Positions 1 through 7,804 of a stretch of 42,173 nt of DNA are shown here, piece after piece (the first letter of the stretch is position 1; each line of letters starts with the position of its first letter). The position numbers and the translations under genes are program-made. Below the pieces are notes generated by a model, which did no database searches, was not told where the DNA came from, and saw nothing but the letters and a program-made list of their open reading frames with translations. This DNA is from an uncultured Oscillospiraceae bacterium. Its GTDB lineage: Bacteria; Bacillota; Clostridia; Oscillospirales; Ruminococcaceae. The stretch covers positions 1-42,173 of the forward strand of contig CAKSEE010000023.1 in NCBI GenBank assembly GCA_934446455.1. The letters are read 5' to 3'.

Positions 1-1876
1 TCTCAAGCACGCCGTCCTTTGTCTGCGCGCGCGTTCCACTGAACATCGCGCGCGTCATCGGGTAGAGCCGCTCTACCGCCTCGTCCCACTCCGCCTGCGT
101 TATCTCGCGCGGCGCGGGCTTTTGCTCAGCCGCTTCCTCCTCTGCGGGAGCAGCGTGCTCTGCGGGAGCAGCGCGTTCTGCGGGAGCGGCGTGCTCTGCG
201 GGAGCGTCGTGCTCTGCGGGAGCAGTCTGTCCCGCTGTTCTCTCGGGTCTGCTCTCCATTGCGGAAAACTCGTCCTCGGGCGGAGGTGTAAGCTCCTCCC
301 ACGGCGGCGCTTCGTCCCCGGGAAGAGCTTCCTCGTGCGGAGCGTCCCCGGGAGGAGTTTCCTCAGGCGGGGGAGTTTCCTCAAACGGCGCACTCTGCGC
401 ATTCTGAACATTCTGCGCGTCATGTTCGGGCTGCGCGCTCTCGGCGGCGCCCGGCTTCACAGCTTTAACGGCTGGCTCGGCTTCCCGCGGTATCGTCCCG
501 CCCTGCGCAGGCGGCTCGCCCGGAACGGCGTCCGTCTTTGCTTCTGCAAAGGCAGACTGAGCGGGCGCAACGGGCGCGCTTTTTGCAGGCTCGCCGTGCT
601 TAAGCGCCCTCAGCTTGTCGAGCGCTGCGGCGTTCTGCGGGCTGAGTTTCTCCGCAGGGGTCGGCTCGAACCGCTCCGCGGGCTGTTCTATGTCGAATAT
701 CTGCACCGCCGTCCCTGCGGGAAGATTCGCAGAGGGCGCGGGTCTTACAACGTTCATTGCGGGGGGCTTGGGCGCGCCCTCGGTCTGAGCGGAAAGCTTA
801 AGGCACATACGCACAAGGCACATTTCCGCAAGCGTTTTCCTCTGGCGGGATTTGCCTATTGAGTCCGCACACTGCTGAAGGAGCGTTAAACACCTCAGGA
901 TATCCTCAAGCGTGTAAAGCTCTGCCGCCGCGTCAAGCTGCGGGTATTCCGCAGAGATAACACTCAGCAGCGCCCTGTCCGCAGGCGCCGCCTTGCGCAG
1001 CATAAGGTCGCGGTAATGCGTGCTCAGTTCGTCTATAATGCGCGCTATGTCCTTTGAATCAGCGTAAAGCGTATTAAGAAGCTTTAAGCACCCCGGCGCG
1101 TCGCCTGCGGCTATCATCTGCGAAAAGCTGTACAGGTACCTGCTGTCCGCAACGCCCGCGCAGTCGCGCACCGCCTGCGCGCTCACCCTGCCGCCGTCTG
1201 TGTTCATGCAGCGGTCAAGCAGCGAGAGCGCGTCGCGCATACCGCCGTCGCTCAGTGCCGCTATAAGCTCCGCCGCGTCCTCGTCAAGCGTGAAGCCCTC
1301 CTGCCCCGCGACATACAACAGCCGCTTTACGCTGTCCGCGGGGTTTATCCTGCGGAAATCGAACCGCTGGCAGCGGGAGATTATCGTAGGCAGCACCTTG
1401 TGAAGCTCGGTAGTCGCCAGTATGAACTTTACGTGTTCGGGCGGCTCCTCAAGCGTTTTCAGCAGGGCGTTGAACGCGTTCGCGCTCAGCATATGCACCT
1501 CGTCTATGATATACACGCGGTACTTGCAGCTTACGGGCGTGTAGCTCATCTCGTCGCGCAGCGCCCTTACGTCGTCTACGCCGTTGTTGCTCGCCGCGTC
1601 CATTTCAACAATGTCCACCGCAGAGCCGTCCGCTATCTCGCGGCAGGCTGCGCATTCAAGGCAGGGGTTGCCGTTTACGGGGTGCAGGCAGTTCACCGCC
1701 ATTGCGAGTATCTTCGCGCAGGTGGTCTTGCCCGTCCCGCGTGAGCCCGTGAAAAGGTACGCGTGGGCGGCGGTCCCCGTCGTTATCTGATTCTTAAGCG
1801 TTGTTGTGATATGCTCCTGCGAGATAACGTCGTCAAACGTCCTCGGGCGGTACTTTCTGTATAGCGCCAGATACAC
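1..1876 (-). CDS. dnaX: DNA polymerase III subunit gamma/tau (partial, 3' end outside window)
   Basis: This is the clamp-loader ATPase subunit that loads the beta clamp and couples it to the polymerase. Reading down from 1876, the protein opens YLALYRKYRP, the family N-terminus. It then has Walker A GSRGTGKTT (residues 44-52), zinc cysteines C63/C72/C75/C78, Walker B DEVHML (125-130) and the sensor SRC near 168. After about residue 370 comes a low-complexity Pro/Glu/Ala linker containing five copies of an HAAPAE unit, followed by the start of the tau C-terminal domain. I chose the GTG at 1876 because AAGGGG lies 8 bases upstream and because it gives the family start; an in-frame GTG at 1885 is the alternative. 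About 625 codons are present and the frame is open at base 1. It lies directly downstream of the SRP RNA and is probably transcribed with it. Confidence 0.96.
   Translation of the reverse strand, partial: MYLALYRKYRPRTFDDVISQEHITTTLKNQITTGTAAHAYLFTGSRGTGKTTCAKILAMAVNCLHPVNGNPCLECAACREIADGSAVDIVEMDAASNNGVDDVRALRDEMSYTPVSCKYRVYIIDEVHMLSANAFNALLKTLEEPPEHVKFILATTELHKVLPTIISRCQRFDFRRINPADSVKRLLYVAGQEGFTLDEDAAELIAALSDGGMRDALSLLDRCMNTDGGRVSAQAVRDCAGVADSRYLYSFSQMIAAGDAPGCLKLLNTLYADSKDIARIIDELSTHYRDLMLRKAAPADRALLSVISAEYPQLDAAAELYTLEDILRCLTLLQQCADSIGKSRQRKTLAEMCLVRMCLKLSAQTEGAPKPPAMNVVRPAPSANLPAGTAVQIFDIEQPAERFEPTPAEKLSPQNAAALDKLRALKHGEPAKSAPVAPAQSAFAEAKTDAVPGEPPAQGGTIPREAEPAVKAVKPGAAESAQPEHDAQNVQNAQSAPFEETPPPEETPPGDAPHEEALPGDEAPPWEELTPPPEDEFSAMESRPERTAGQTAPAEHDAPAEHAAPAERAAPAEHAAPAEEEAAEQKPAPREITQAEWDEAVERLYPMTRAMFSGTRAQTKDGVLE
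140..229 (-). repeat. Five tandem 18-bp units inside dnaX
   Basis: Five consecutive 18-bp units, based on ctctgcgggagcagcgtg on the plus strand, run from 140 to 229 with a few substitutions. In the dnaX frame each encodes H-A-A-P-A-E or a close variant (D or R at variable sites). The array sits in the flexible linker between the ATPase core and the tau tail, so copy-number change would keep the frame. Confidence 0.85.
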
Positions 1877-1913
1877 GCGTTTCACCCCTTACTGCCCTGC
1901 GGGCAAAAAACAA

Positions 1914-2041
1914 ATGCCCTCGATTATGGGAACAGGCTGACTGCGGCACACGGAGAAATCCGCTTAATGCTGCTCGGTTCCCCGCCTGACATGGTTCACA
2001 GCACTCCGTTGCACAGGGCCTGTCCCCATAAGCGAGAGCAT
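1914..2041 (-). ncRNA. ffs: Signal recognition particle RNA, small bacterial type
   Basis: On the minus strand the RNA carries the conserved domain IV: GAACCATGTCAGG, an apical GGAA tetraloop, and AGCAGCATTAAG. Its two ends pair over about 23 positions (5' ATGCTCTCGCTTATGGG with 3' CCCATAATCGAGGGCAT). It binds Ffh and directs co-translational membrane targeting. The length of about 128 nt fits a 4.5S-like RNA without the Alu domain. The position immediately before dnaX matches the scr-dnaX order of Bacillus. The exact ends are set by the pairing and processing could trim them. Confidence 0.93.
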
Positions 2042-2066
2042 TTATTCACTTATTCATAACACTACC

Positions 2067-2095
2067 ATTATACCCTATTCCGCAAAAAAAATCAA
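2067..2095 (-). promoter_or_regulatory. Sigma-A promoter for SRP RNA and dnaX
   Basis: On the minus strand TTGATT (2090-2095), a 17-bp spacer and TATAAT (2067-2072) place the start near 2060, about 20 bases before the paired RNA end. Confidence 0.8.
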
Positions 2096-2152
2096 GGGGT
2101 TTTTCCGATTTTCACCCGCAGAGCGCGCATTTTCTTTCAGCCTGCGCAAGAA

Positions 2153-2184
2153 AATGCCGCCCTGCATTTCTGCAAAACGGCATT
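2153..2184 (-). terminator. Terminator after the Na/Pi cotransporter gene
   Basis: A stem AATGCCG / CGGCATT (2178-2184 with 2153-2159) follows the stop codon on the minus strand and is followed by a short TTTTC tract. The loop is long (18 nt), so efficiency is uncertain. Confidence 0.55.
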
Positions 2185-2200
2185 GTTGTCTGTAAACGGC

Positions 2201-3994
2201 TTATGCCTGTGTTCCCTCAGCGGAACCCGGCAGCGGGTACTTCTGCTTGTACGCGTTGAACTCGTCCATGAAATAACTCTTGTCAAGGCGCTTCAGCTCG
2301 TTCATATACTCGTGCGTGTCCATGCTGTTCTCGCTTATCCTGATAAGGCATACGGCGATGTTTGAGCAGTGGTCGGATACGCGCTCGAAATTTGTAAGCA
2401 GGTCCTGAAGAATGAAGCCGAGCTCTATCGTGCATATGCCGCTGCGCAGGCGCTCTATGTGGCGGGACTTAAGCTCGTCGCGCAGCTGGTCGATAACGTC
2501 CTCAAGCGGCTCGACTTCCTTCGCAAGTCTTATATCCTCGTTTACGAACGCCGATATCGACATATCGAGTATCTCCGTTACCGCGCGGATTATTATCCTG
2601 ACCTCCTCGCGCGCCTGCTCCGAGAACATTATCTTCTTCTGGTGCATTTCCTCCGCAGCCTCGGTGATGTTCACGGCGTGGTCGGATATGCGCTCAAGGT
2701 CGCCGATAGTGTGCAGCATTCCCGACACTATCTTGCTGTCGTTTTCAGACAGGTCCTTGCTGCTTATCTTAAGGATATACGAGCCTATCTTGTCCTCGTA
2801 TATGTCTATCGTATTTTCGTTGTCGTTGACTTCCTGCGCCTTTTTCGGGTCGTAGGACATAACAAGGTCCAGCGACATCAACAGGGTCTTTTTGGTGAGC
2901 GCAGCCATCTTGCGCGCAACGTTCCTGCACTGCTCTATAGCGACGGACGGGGTGTTGAGAAAGCGCTCGTCAAGCAGCGGCATTGCGTTGGTTTCCTCGC
3001 CTGGGTCGTCGCGTATGGTAAGGCACGCGAGCTTTTCAAGCTGCTTTGTAAACGGCAGGAAGAGCGCCGTTGCAAGCACGTTGAACGAGGTGTGGATAAT
3101 CGCTATCCCGACGGAATCGAGCGAGTTCTGCATAAACGGCATATCCACAAACGCCTGCACAATGTAGAACAATGCAAGGAATACTATCGTGCCGATAACG
3201 TTGAAGTAAAGGTGAACGATAGCAACGCGCTTTGCGCCCTTGTTGGAACCTATGGACGACAGCAGAGCCGTAACGCACGTGCCTATATTCTGCCCGAGGA
3301 TTATCGGCAGCGCTATCGAGTAGGTTATGCTGCCCGTAGCGTTCGACAGCGACTGAAGAATACCGATGGATACGGACGAGGACTGAAGCAGCGCCGTAAG
3401 AATCGCGCCCGCAAGAACGCCCAGAACGGGGTTCGAGAACATTATCATCGCATTGCAGAACCCCTCGTTGCCCTCCAGTACCGACGCGGACGAGGACATT
3501 ATGTCAAGACCCAGCATAAGCGTGCCGAAGCCCGCGAGTATCGCGCCTACCGTCTTTACCCTGTCGGATTTCACGAACATCAGCAGGAACACGCCCGCGA
3601 CCGCAATAACGGGCATTATCGTTGACGTGCTGAAAAGCGCCATCACGCCCTCTCCGCTGTCAACAGCGGAGAGCGACACCAGCCACGCCGTAGCGGTCGT
3701 GCCGATATTCGCTCCCATGATAACGCCGATTGCCTGCGAGAGCTTCATAATACCTGAGTTTACAAAGCCTATCAGCATAACTGTCGTAGCCGCCGACGAC
3801 TGAATGAGCGCCGTTACGCCCGCACCCAGAGCCACGCCCTTTATAGGGCTTGACGTAACCTTTTCAAGCCATTTCTCAAGCTTGCCGCCCGCGAGCTTTT
3901 CAAGCGAGTTGCTCAGCGTATGCATACCGAAAAGGAAGAGCGCAAGTCCGCCCAGCATACCGCATACCATGCTTACGATTTCGTTGAATCCCAT
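2201..3994 (-). CDS. Na/Pi cotransporter family protein with PhoU-like C-terminal domain
   Basis: An integral membrane transporter of the NptA/PF02690 type, expected to import phosphate with sodium. Two inverted family repeats are visible: QSSAATTVM in the first and QSSSVSIGI in the second, each preceded by glycine-rich helices. About 8-9 hydrophobic segments fill residues 5-330. The last 230 residues are soluble, charged and helical with the PhoU-like pattern (TIGDLERISDHAVNI and FERVSDHCSNIA). I place the start at the ATG at 3994, which has AGGAG at 7 bases and sits right before the first membrane helix. An upstream in-frame ATG at 4045 would add 17 charged residues and has only a weak site. 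The gene stands alone. The PhoU-like tail suggests the transport activity is regulated within the protein. Confidence 0.92.
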   Translation of the reverse strand: MGFNEIVSMVCGMLGGLALFLFGMHTLSNSLEKLAGGKLEKWLEKVTSSPIKGVALGAGVTALIQSSAATTVMLIGFVNSGIMKLSQAIGVIMGANIGTTATAWLVSLSAVDSGEGVMALFSTSTIMPVIAVAGVFLLMFVKSDRVKTVGAILAGFGTLMLGLDIMSSSASVLEGNEGFCNAMIMFSNPVLGVLAGAILTALLQSSSVSIGILQSLSNATGSITYSIALPIILGQNIGTCVTALLSSIGSNKGAKRVAIVHLYFNVIGTIVFLALFYIVQAFVDMPFMQNSLDSVGIAIIHTSFNVLATALFLPFTKQLEKLACLTIRDDPGEETNAMPLLDERFLNTPSVAIEQCRNVARKMAALTKKTLLMSLDLVMSYDPKKAQEVNDNENTIDIYEDKIGSYILKISSKDLSENDSKIVSGMLHTIGDLERISDHAVNITEAAEEMHQKKIMFSEQAREEVRIIIRAVTEILDMSISAFVNEDIRLAKEVEPLEDVIDQLRDELKSRHIERLRSGICTIELGFILQDLLTNFERVSDHCSNIAVCLIRISENSMDTHEYMNELKRLDKSYFMDEFNAYKQKYPLPGSAEGTQA

Positions 3995-4073
3995 TTTCAG
4001 ACTCCTGTTTTTTTCCGACAGCTCATCTTTACTGCCTGTTTTCATTTTAACCCCATTGTAACACTACAATAAT

Positions 4074-4102
4074 ATTATACATGATAATTTCAAAAATGTA
4101 CA
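4074..4102 (-). promoter_or_regulatory. Probable promoter for the Na/Pi cotransporter
   Basis: A perfect TATAAT (4074-4079, minus strand) lies about 80 bases before the chosen start. The -35 at 17-bp spacing (TGTACA) is poor, so the call rests mainly on the -10. Confidence 0.45.
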
Positions 4103-4238
4103 GTAGGTTTTTATATTTTTTTAATTTTCCCATAACTTTCACATAACATGACACAAGCCGCGCATTTATTGCAGCGTTTTTTGTCGAAGTCCCCGTGAAA
4201 TGTCCCCGCGCATAAATTCTCAGCGCGCAAAAATGTGC

Positions 4239-4267
4239 TTTACAAAGCTAAGGCGTTGTGTTATAAT
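4239..4267 (+). promoter_or_regulatory. Sigma-A promoter facing the aminotransferase, long leader
   Basis: TTTACA (4239-4244), a 17-bp spacer and TATAAT (4262-4267) predict a transcript start near 4274, which leaves about 360 nt of non-coding leader before the aminotransferase at 4634. A second TATAAT (4608-4613) just before that gene has no recognisable -35. Confidence 0.7.
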
Positions 4268-4273
4268 ATAAGG

Positions 4274-4600
4274 GCAGCACCGCACAATTAACTGTAAACG
4301 CCTTTTCCAAGCGACGCCTATGGCTTACGCGGCGCTTGCCTGCATATTTCCGGTTTGGCACAAAACGTTTGGTAATTGTTAAAAGATGAAGGCTGAAGGT
4401 TGTGCCAAACCGCTATCCTGCACAATTCGTCCCGGCAAGGCATACAGCCTTGCGTCGTCCTCATTGTACAATCTGACGAAAAATCGGGTTTTGTCGATTA
4501 GCGGAGCGCATTATTGACAAAACTAACTGCTCAATCGCACGAAATTATGCGGTATTGCCTGAGGTGTATTGAAATATCTGCCTGCGTAATACAGCAGGCT
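4274..4600 (+). other. Hairpin-rich intergenic stretch (possible structured leader, ncRNA or palindromic element)
   Basis: No convincing ORF is present. The stretch holds four clear inverted repeats: a perfect 13-bp pair CGGTTTGGCACAA (4351-4363) with its complement (4400-4412), loop 36 nt; ACAAT...GCAAGGC-ATACA-GCCTTGC...ATTGT (4422-4467), with an internal loop; GTTTTGTC/GACAAAAC (4488-4523); and GCCTGC/GCAGGC (4580-4599). The promoter just upstream would transcribe them on the plus strand. I see no T-box, RNase P, tmRNA or known riboswitch core. On the minus strand the second hairpin has a GGACGA sequence on each side of its internal loop. Confidence 0.5.
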
Positions 4601-4633
4601 CGTATATTATAATAGTAAGGAGAAAGAAAGGAA

Positions 4634-5821
4634 ATGTACAAACCGTTTTCAGACCGCGTGTCGGGGCTTCAGCCGTCCGCGATAAGAGAGATTCTGAAGT
4701 TTACCGCAGACCCCGAGGTGATAAGCTTTGCTGCGGGCAACCCCGCGCCCGAGGCTTTTCCTACGGAGATAATAGCGCAGCTTTCCGCCGATATACTTGA
4801 AAACGAGCCGATAAGCGCCCTGCAATACGCCGTAACGGAGGGCTACGCCCCCCTGCGCGACAAGCTGCGCGGCGACCTTACGCGGCAGGGAATATTCGCC
4901 GACGGCGACAGCATAATCATCACCGCGGGCGCGCAGCAGGCAATAGAAACCGTCGCGAAGATACTCTGCAACGAAGGCGACGTGATAATCTGCGAGGACC
5001 CTTCCTTCATAGGCTCGCTCAACGCTTTCAGAAGCTACGGCGCAAAGCTTGTCGGCATTCCCATGGATAACGACGGCATGGAGCCCGACGTGCTCGAGCA
5101 GGCGCTTAAGGACAATCCCCGCGCAAAGTTCATCTACACCATACCTAACTTCCAGAACCCCACGGGCAAAACAACGACCCTTGAGCGCAGAAAGCAGATA
5201 CTCGCGCTTGCGAAAAAGTACGGCGTTTACATTCTTGAGGACAACCCCTACGGCGCGCTGCGCTTTGCGGGAGAAAACGTCCCCTGCATAAAGGAGCTTG
5301 ACCGCGACGGTATCGTGCTTTATGCCGGCACTTTCTCAAAGACCCTCGCGCCGGGGCTTCGCGTGGGCTATCTCGTATCCCCCGCGGAGATATCCGCAAA
5401 GGCGGTCGTAGGCATACAGACAAGCACGGTGCATACCAACATCTGGGCGCAGATGCTCACCTACCGCTTCCTTATGACGGTGAACTTTGAGGGACATCTT
5501 GAAATGCTCCGCTCGATATACCGCGCAAAGTGCGAAAGAATGCGCACGGGACTCAGGGAGGTCCTGCCCGATTTCGTGGAGCTTACCGAGCCGCAGGGCG
5601 GGCTTTTCATATGGGCGACGCTCCCCGAGCGCTTCGACATGAACCGCTTCTGCACCGAAGCCGTAAAGAGAAAGGTCGCCGTTGTCCCGGGCAATGCGTT
5701 CTCTGCTGACGAAAGCGCCGTGTCGCACTCGTTCCGCCTTAACTACTCCACCCCCACCGACCATCAGATCGACGTCGGCGTTGAGATACTCGGAAAAGCG
5801 GCGAAAGAGCTGCTCGTTTGA
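4634..5821 (+). CDS. PLP-dependent aminotransferase, class I/II (LysN/2-aminoadipate type)
   Basis: A cytoplasmic fold-type I aminotransferase of 395 residues. The PLP Schiff-base lysine is K236 in GTFSKTLAPGLRVG. Upstream are the cofactor-site residues in TAGAQQAIE, NPTGKT and EDNPYG. The N-terminus (residues 1-30, FSDRV..LQPSAIREILKF) and the sequence ISFAAGNPAPEAFP are typical of the stand-alone relatives of MocR C-terminal domains, which act on 2-aminoadipate, aromatic or branched-chain amino acids. The substrate cannot be read from sequence. The start is the ATG with AAGG/GGAAA spacing at 4634. trpS follows 17 bases after the stop, so the two are probably co-transcribed. Confidence 0.92.
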   Translation: MYKPFSDRVSGLQPSAIREILKFTADPEVISFAAGNPAPEAFPTEIIAQLSADILENEPISALQYAVTEGYAPLRDKLRGDLTRQGIFADGDSIIITAGAQQAIETVAKILCNEGDVIICEDPSFIGSLNAFRSYGAKLVGIPMDNDGMEPDVLEQALKDNPRAKFIYTIPNFQNPTGKTTTLERRKQILALAKKYGVYILEDNPYGALRFAGENVPCIKELDRDGIVLYAGTFSKTLAPGLRVGYLVSPAEISAKAVVGIQTSTVHTNIWAQMLTYRFLMTVNFEGHLEMLRSIYRAKCERMRTGLREVLPDFVELTEPQGGLFIWATLPERFDMNRFCTEAVKRKVAVVPGNAFSADESAVSHSFRLNYSTPTDHQIDVGVEILGKAAKELLV

Positions 5822-5838
5822 ACGAATAGGAGAATAAA

Positions 5839-6834
5839 ATGGAAGAGAAAAAGAAGATTTTCAGCGGCATTCAGCCCACAAACACCCCTCACCTCGGCAA
5901 CTATCTCGGCGCTATGGTAAACTGGGTAAAGCTACAGGACGATTACGACTGCACATATTCTATAGTAGACCTGCACTCCATAACCGTAAGGCAGGATCCC
6001 GTAAAGCTGCGCAACCAGATAAAGGAGAGCTATGCGCTGCTCATCGCCATGGGTCTTGACCCCGAAAAGTCAACGCTTTTCGTGCAGGGGCATAACCCCA
6101 ACCATGCGGAGCTTTCATGGATACTCTCGTGCTACACGCAGTTCGGCGAGCTGTCACGCATGACGCAGTTCAAGGACAAGAGCGAAAAGCACCCCGACAA
6201 CATAAACGCAGGACTATTCACCTACCCCGTGCTTATGGCTGCGGATATCCTGCTCTATCAGGCGGACCTTGTGCCCGTAGGCGTTGACCAGAGCCAGCAC
6301 CTTGAGCTGGCGCGCAATATCGTTCAGCGCTTCAACGGCATTTACGGCGACGTGTTCACCATGCCCGAGGGCTACACAACAAAAACCACCGCCAAGGTAA
6401 TGTCGCTGCAGGAGCCGACAAAGAAGATGAGCAAGTCAGACGAAAACCCCAACGCTTCCGTATGGATACTTGACGACAAGGACACCATTATCCGCAAGTT
6501 CAAGCGCGCCGTTACCGACAGCGAGGCGGAGGTCTGCGTGCGCGAGGGCAAGGACGGCATAATAAACCTCATGTCCATTTATTCTGCGGTTACAGGCAAG
6601 AGCTTTGAGAAGATAGAAATGGAGTTCGCGGGGCGCGGCTACGGCGACTTCAAAATGGCAGTCGGCGAGGCTGTGGCAGATATGCTCGCCCCCATGCAGG
6701 CCGAGTTCAGGCGCATTTTCGCGGACAAGGGCTACATTGAGGAGTGCATGAAGAAGGGCGCGGAAAAGGCGTTCAGAGCCTCCCGCAAGACCCTGCAGAA
6801 GGTGCAGAAAAAGGTCGGCTTCGTCGTTATCTGA
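5839..6834 (+). CDS. trpS: Tryptophanyl-tRNA synthetase
   Basis: A class Ic aminoacyl-tRNA synthetase charging tRNA-Trp. The HIGH-equivalent is TPHLGNYLGA near residues 15-24 and the KMSKS loop is residues 196-200 (KMSKSDENPNA). The tryptophan pocket region GVDQSQHLELARNI is intact. At 331 residues it has the normal bacterial length. An AGGAG site lies 8 bases upstream of ATG 5839. It sits downstream of the aminotransferase with a 17-base gap. No T-box element precedes it in the window, unlike many Firmicutes trpS genes. Confidence 0.97.
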   Translation: MEEKKKIFSGIQPTNTPHLGNYLGAMVNWVKLQDDYDCTYSIVDLHSITVRQDPVKLRNQIKESYALLIAMGLDPEKSTLFVQGHNPNHAELSWILSCYTQFGELSRMTQFKDKSEKHPDNINAGLFTYPVLMAADILLYQADLVPVGVDQSQHLELARNIVQRFNGIYGDVFTMPEGYTTKTTAKVMSLQEPTKKMSKSDENPNASVWILDDKDTIIRKFKRAVTDSEAEVCVREGKDGIINLMSIYSAVTGKSFEKIEMEFAGRGYGDFKMAVGEAVADMLAPMQAEFRRIFADKGYIEECMKKGAEKAFRASRKTLQKVQKKVGFVVI

Positions 6835-6934
6835 CAGGGAAAAACGCCCGTTGTCATAATGACGAAAAACGCCGCCGTATTAAGGCACAGTATTGTGACT
6901 GTCTACAAAAATGCGGAAAATTTGAAATATGTAC

Positions 6935-6963
6935 TTGCATTTTTGAGCAGATTCTGATAAAAT
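6935..6963 (+). promoter_or_regulatory. Promoter of rpmB
   Basis: TTGCAT (6935-6940), 17 bp, TAAAAT (6958-6963) with an extended TGA just before the -10. The start would fall about 40 bases before rpmB. No hairpin with a T-tract separates it from trpS, so readthrough from trpS is possible. Confidence 0.75.
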
Positions 6964-7009
6964 ATTATTTGTTACTGAATAAATATCAGTAGAGAGGTAG
7001 GTGCTTCAA

Positions 7010-7198
7010 ATGGCAAAATGTGAAATCTGCGGAAAGAGCGTTACCTTTGGTATAAAGGTTTCCCACTCTCACAGACGCAGCAACAGAACCTATAAGCCGA
7101 ACGTTAAGAAGGTCAAGGCAATAGTAAACGGCACTCCTTGCAGAGTTAATGCCTGCACACGCTGCCTGCGCTCCGGTCTTGTTGAGAGAGCAAACTGA
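7010..7198 (+). CDS. rpmB: Large subunit ribosomal protein L28
   Basis: A 62-residue ribosomal protein opening MAKCEICGK. Two CxxC pairs (CEIC near residue 4, CTRC in the C-terminal third) show the zinc-binding form of L28. The basic core SHSHRRSNRTYKPNV is the family signature. I chose ATG 7010 over the in-frame GTG at 7001 because L28 begins MAKC and because an AGGTG site lies 6 bases upstream of 7010. It is monocistronic, with its own promoter and a strong terminator. Confidence 0.97.
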   Translation: MAKCEICGKSVTFGIKVSHSHRRSNRTYKPNVKKVKAIVNGTPCRVNACTRCLRSGLVERAN

Positions 7199-7227
7199 TT
7201 TTCGGATAATGGCTTGAAAAGAATTTT

Positions 7228-7256
7228 CCCCCCTGCTTTATGCGGGGGGATTTTTC
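7228..7256 (+). terminator. Terminator after rpmB
   Basis: A stem of CCCCCC(T)GC (7228-7236) with GCGGGGGG (7242-7249), loop TTTAT, followed by ATTTTTC. This is a strong intrinsic terminator. Confidence 0.88.
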
Positions 7257-7304
7257 GTTTATTTTATAAGGTGCGCTTCTGCCGCGCAGGGCGACGGCAA
7301 AAAG

Positions 7305-7338
7305 GCGCAAAACGCCCCGCAGCGCTCAGTCTGCGGGG
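7305..7338 (-). terminator. Terminator after the ComFB-like gene
   Basis: On the minus strand CCCCGCAG (7331-7338) pairs with CTGCGGGG (7315-7322) across an 8-nt loop. It is followed by CGTTTT and a second T-run, about 13 bases after the stop codon. Confidence 0.65.
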
Positions 7339-7350
7339 GTGCATTTTATG

Positions 7351-7617
7351 TTACCTGCCGTGCGAGGGGTTTCTGGAAACGCACGCGATAGCGCTCGACA
7401 CCGCAATGGTGATATCCGCGCTGTTCTGGCGGATAGTGCTGTCCAGCTTCGAGAAAAGCTCGCCGTTGTGGGTGCTCACATACTTAGCGGGGAGCTTGTT
7501 GAGGGCTATAGCCTTCATATCCTCGAGGCAGTGCTCGCACTTGCAGCAGTTTTCGTTCGCAAGCATAGCGTTGAGCTTGTCTTCCACAAACTTTTCCATC
7601 ATGTTAATAAGAGCCAT
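7351..7617 (-). CDS. ComFB-family protein (late competence development protein family)
   Basis: A small cytoplasmic protein of 88 residues matching the ComFB family (PF10719). It shows the MALINMMEKFVEDKL opening, the cysteine cluster C24/C25/C27/C30, then ALNKLPAKYVSTHNGELFSKL and a C-terminal helix ending in SRNP. Family members are homodimers, some binding zinc or, in cyanobacteria, cyclic dinucleotides; the role in this organism is unknown. GGAGG lies 8 bases before the ATG. It has its own strong promoter and terminator and no comFA or comFC neighbour, so an operon-based competence role is not supported here. Confidence 0.85.
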   Translation of the reverse strand: MALINMMEKFVEDKLNAMLANENCCKCEHCLEDMKAIALNKLPAKYVSTHNGELFSKLDSTIRQNSADITIAVSSAIACVSRNPSHGR

Positions 7618-7680
7618 AGCCGCTTCCTCCGTTCATGTCATCCGAATCATGGCGCACGCCGCCGCGGGTGTATATATTAT

Positions 7681-7709
7681 ATTTTATTACAAACTCCGTG
7701 TTTTGTCAA
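7681..7709 (-). promoter_or_regulatory. Promoter of the ComFB-like gene
   Basis: Consensus TTGACA (7704-7709), a 17-bp spacer and TAAAAT (7681-7686) on the minus strand. A 9-bp inverted repeat brackets this promoter at 7642-7650 and 7711-7719. Confidence 0.85.
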
Positions 7710-7761
7710 TATGATTCGGGAGATTTTTTCACATTCTGCTCTTTTTTGAGCCAAAAATGCA

Positions 7762-7784
7762 GGGCTGCCCGTTGGGACAGCCCC
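7762..7784 (-). terminator. Terminator after the ABC exporter operon
   Basis: GGGCTG/CAGCCC stem about 20 bases past the permease stop, followed on the minus strand by TGCATTTTTGG. Confidence 0.65.
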
Positions 7785-7804
7785 TTTATTATATCGGTAA
7801 GTGC

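Noticed and set aside
1..600. Programmed frameshift in dnaX making gamma
   Set aside because: No A-rich slippery heptamer followed by a stem-loop was seen in the GC-rich coding region.
2369..3625. 418-codon plus-strand frame across the Na/Pi transporter
   Set aside because: It is the complement of well-supported transporter sequence, with an Arg/Tyr/His-rich composition typical of shadow frames.
4268..4300. T-box-like AGGGCAGCACCGC near the aminotransferase-trpS operon
   Set aside because: A T-box sequence should lie at the 3' end of a leader next to a terminator. This sits right after the promoter, lacks the AGGGTGG core and has no terminator partner.
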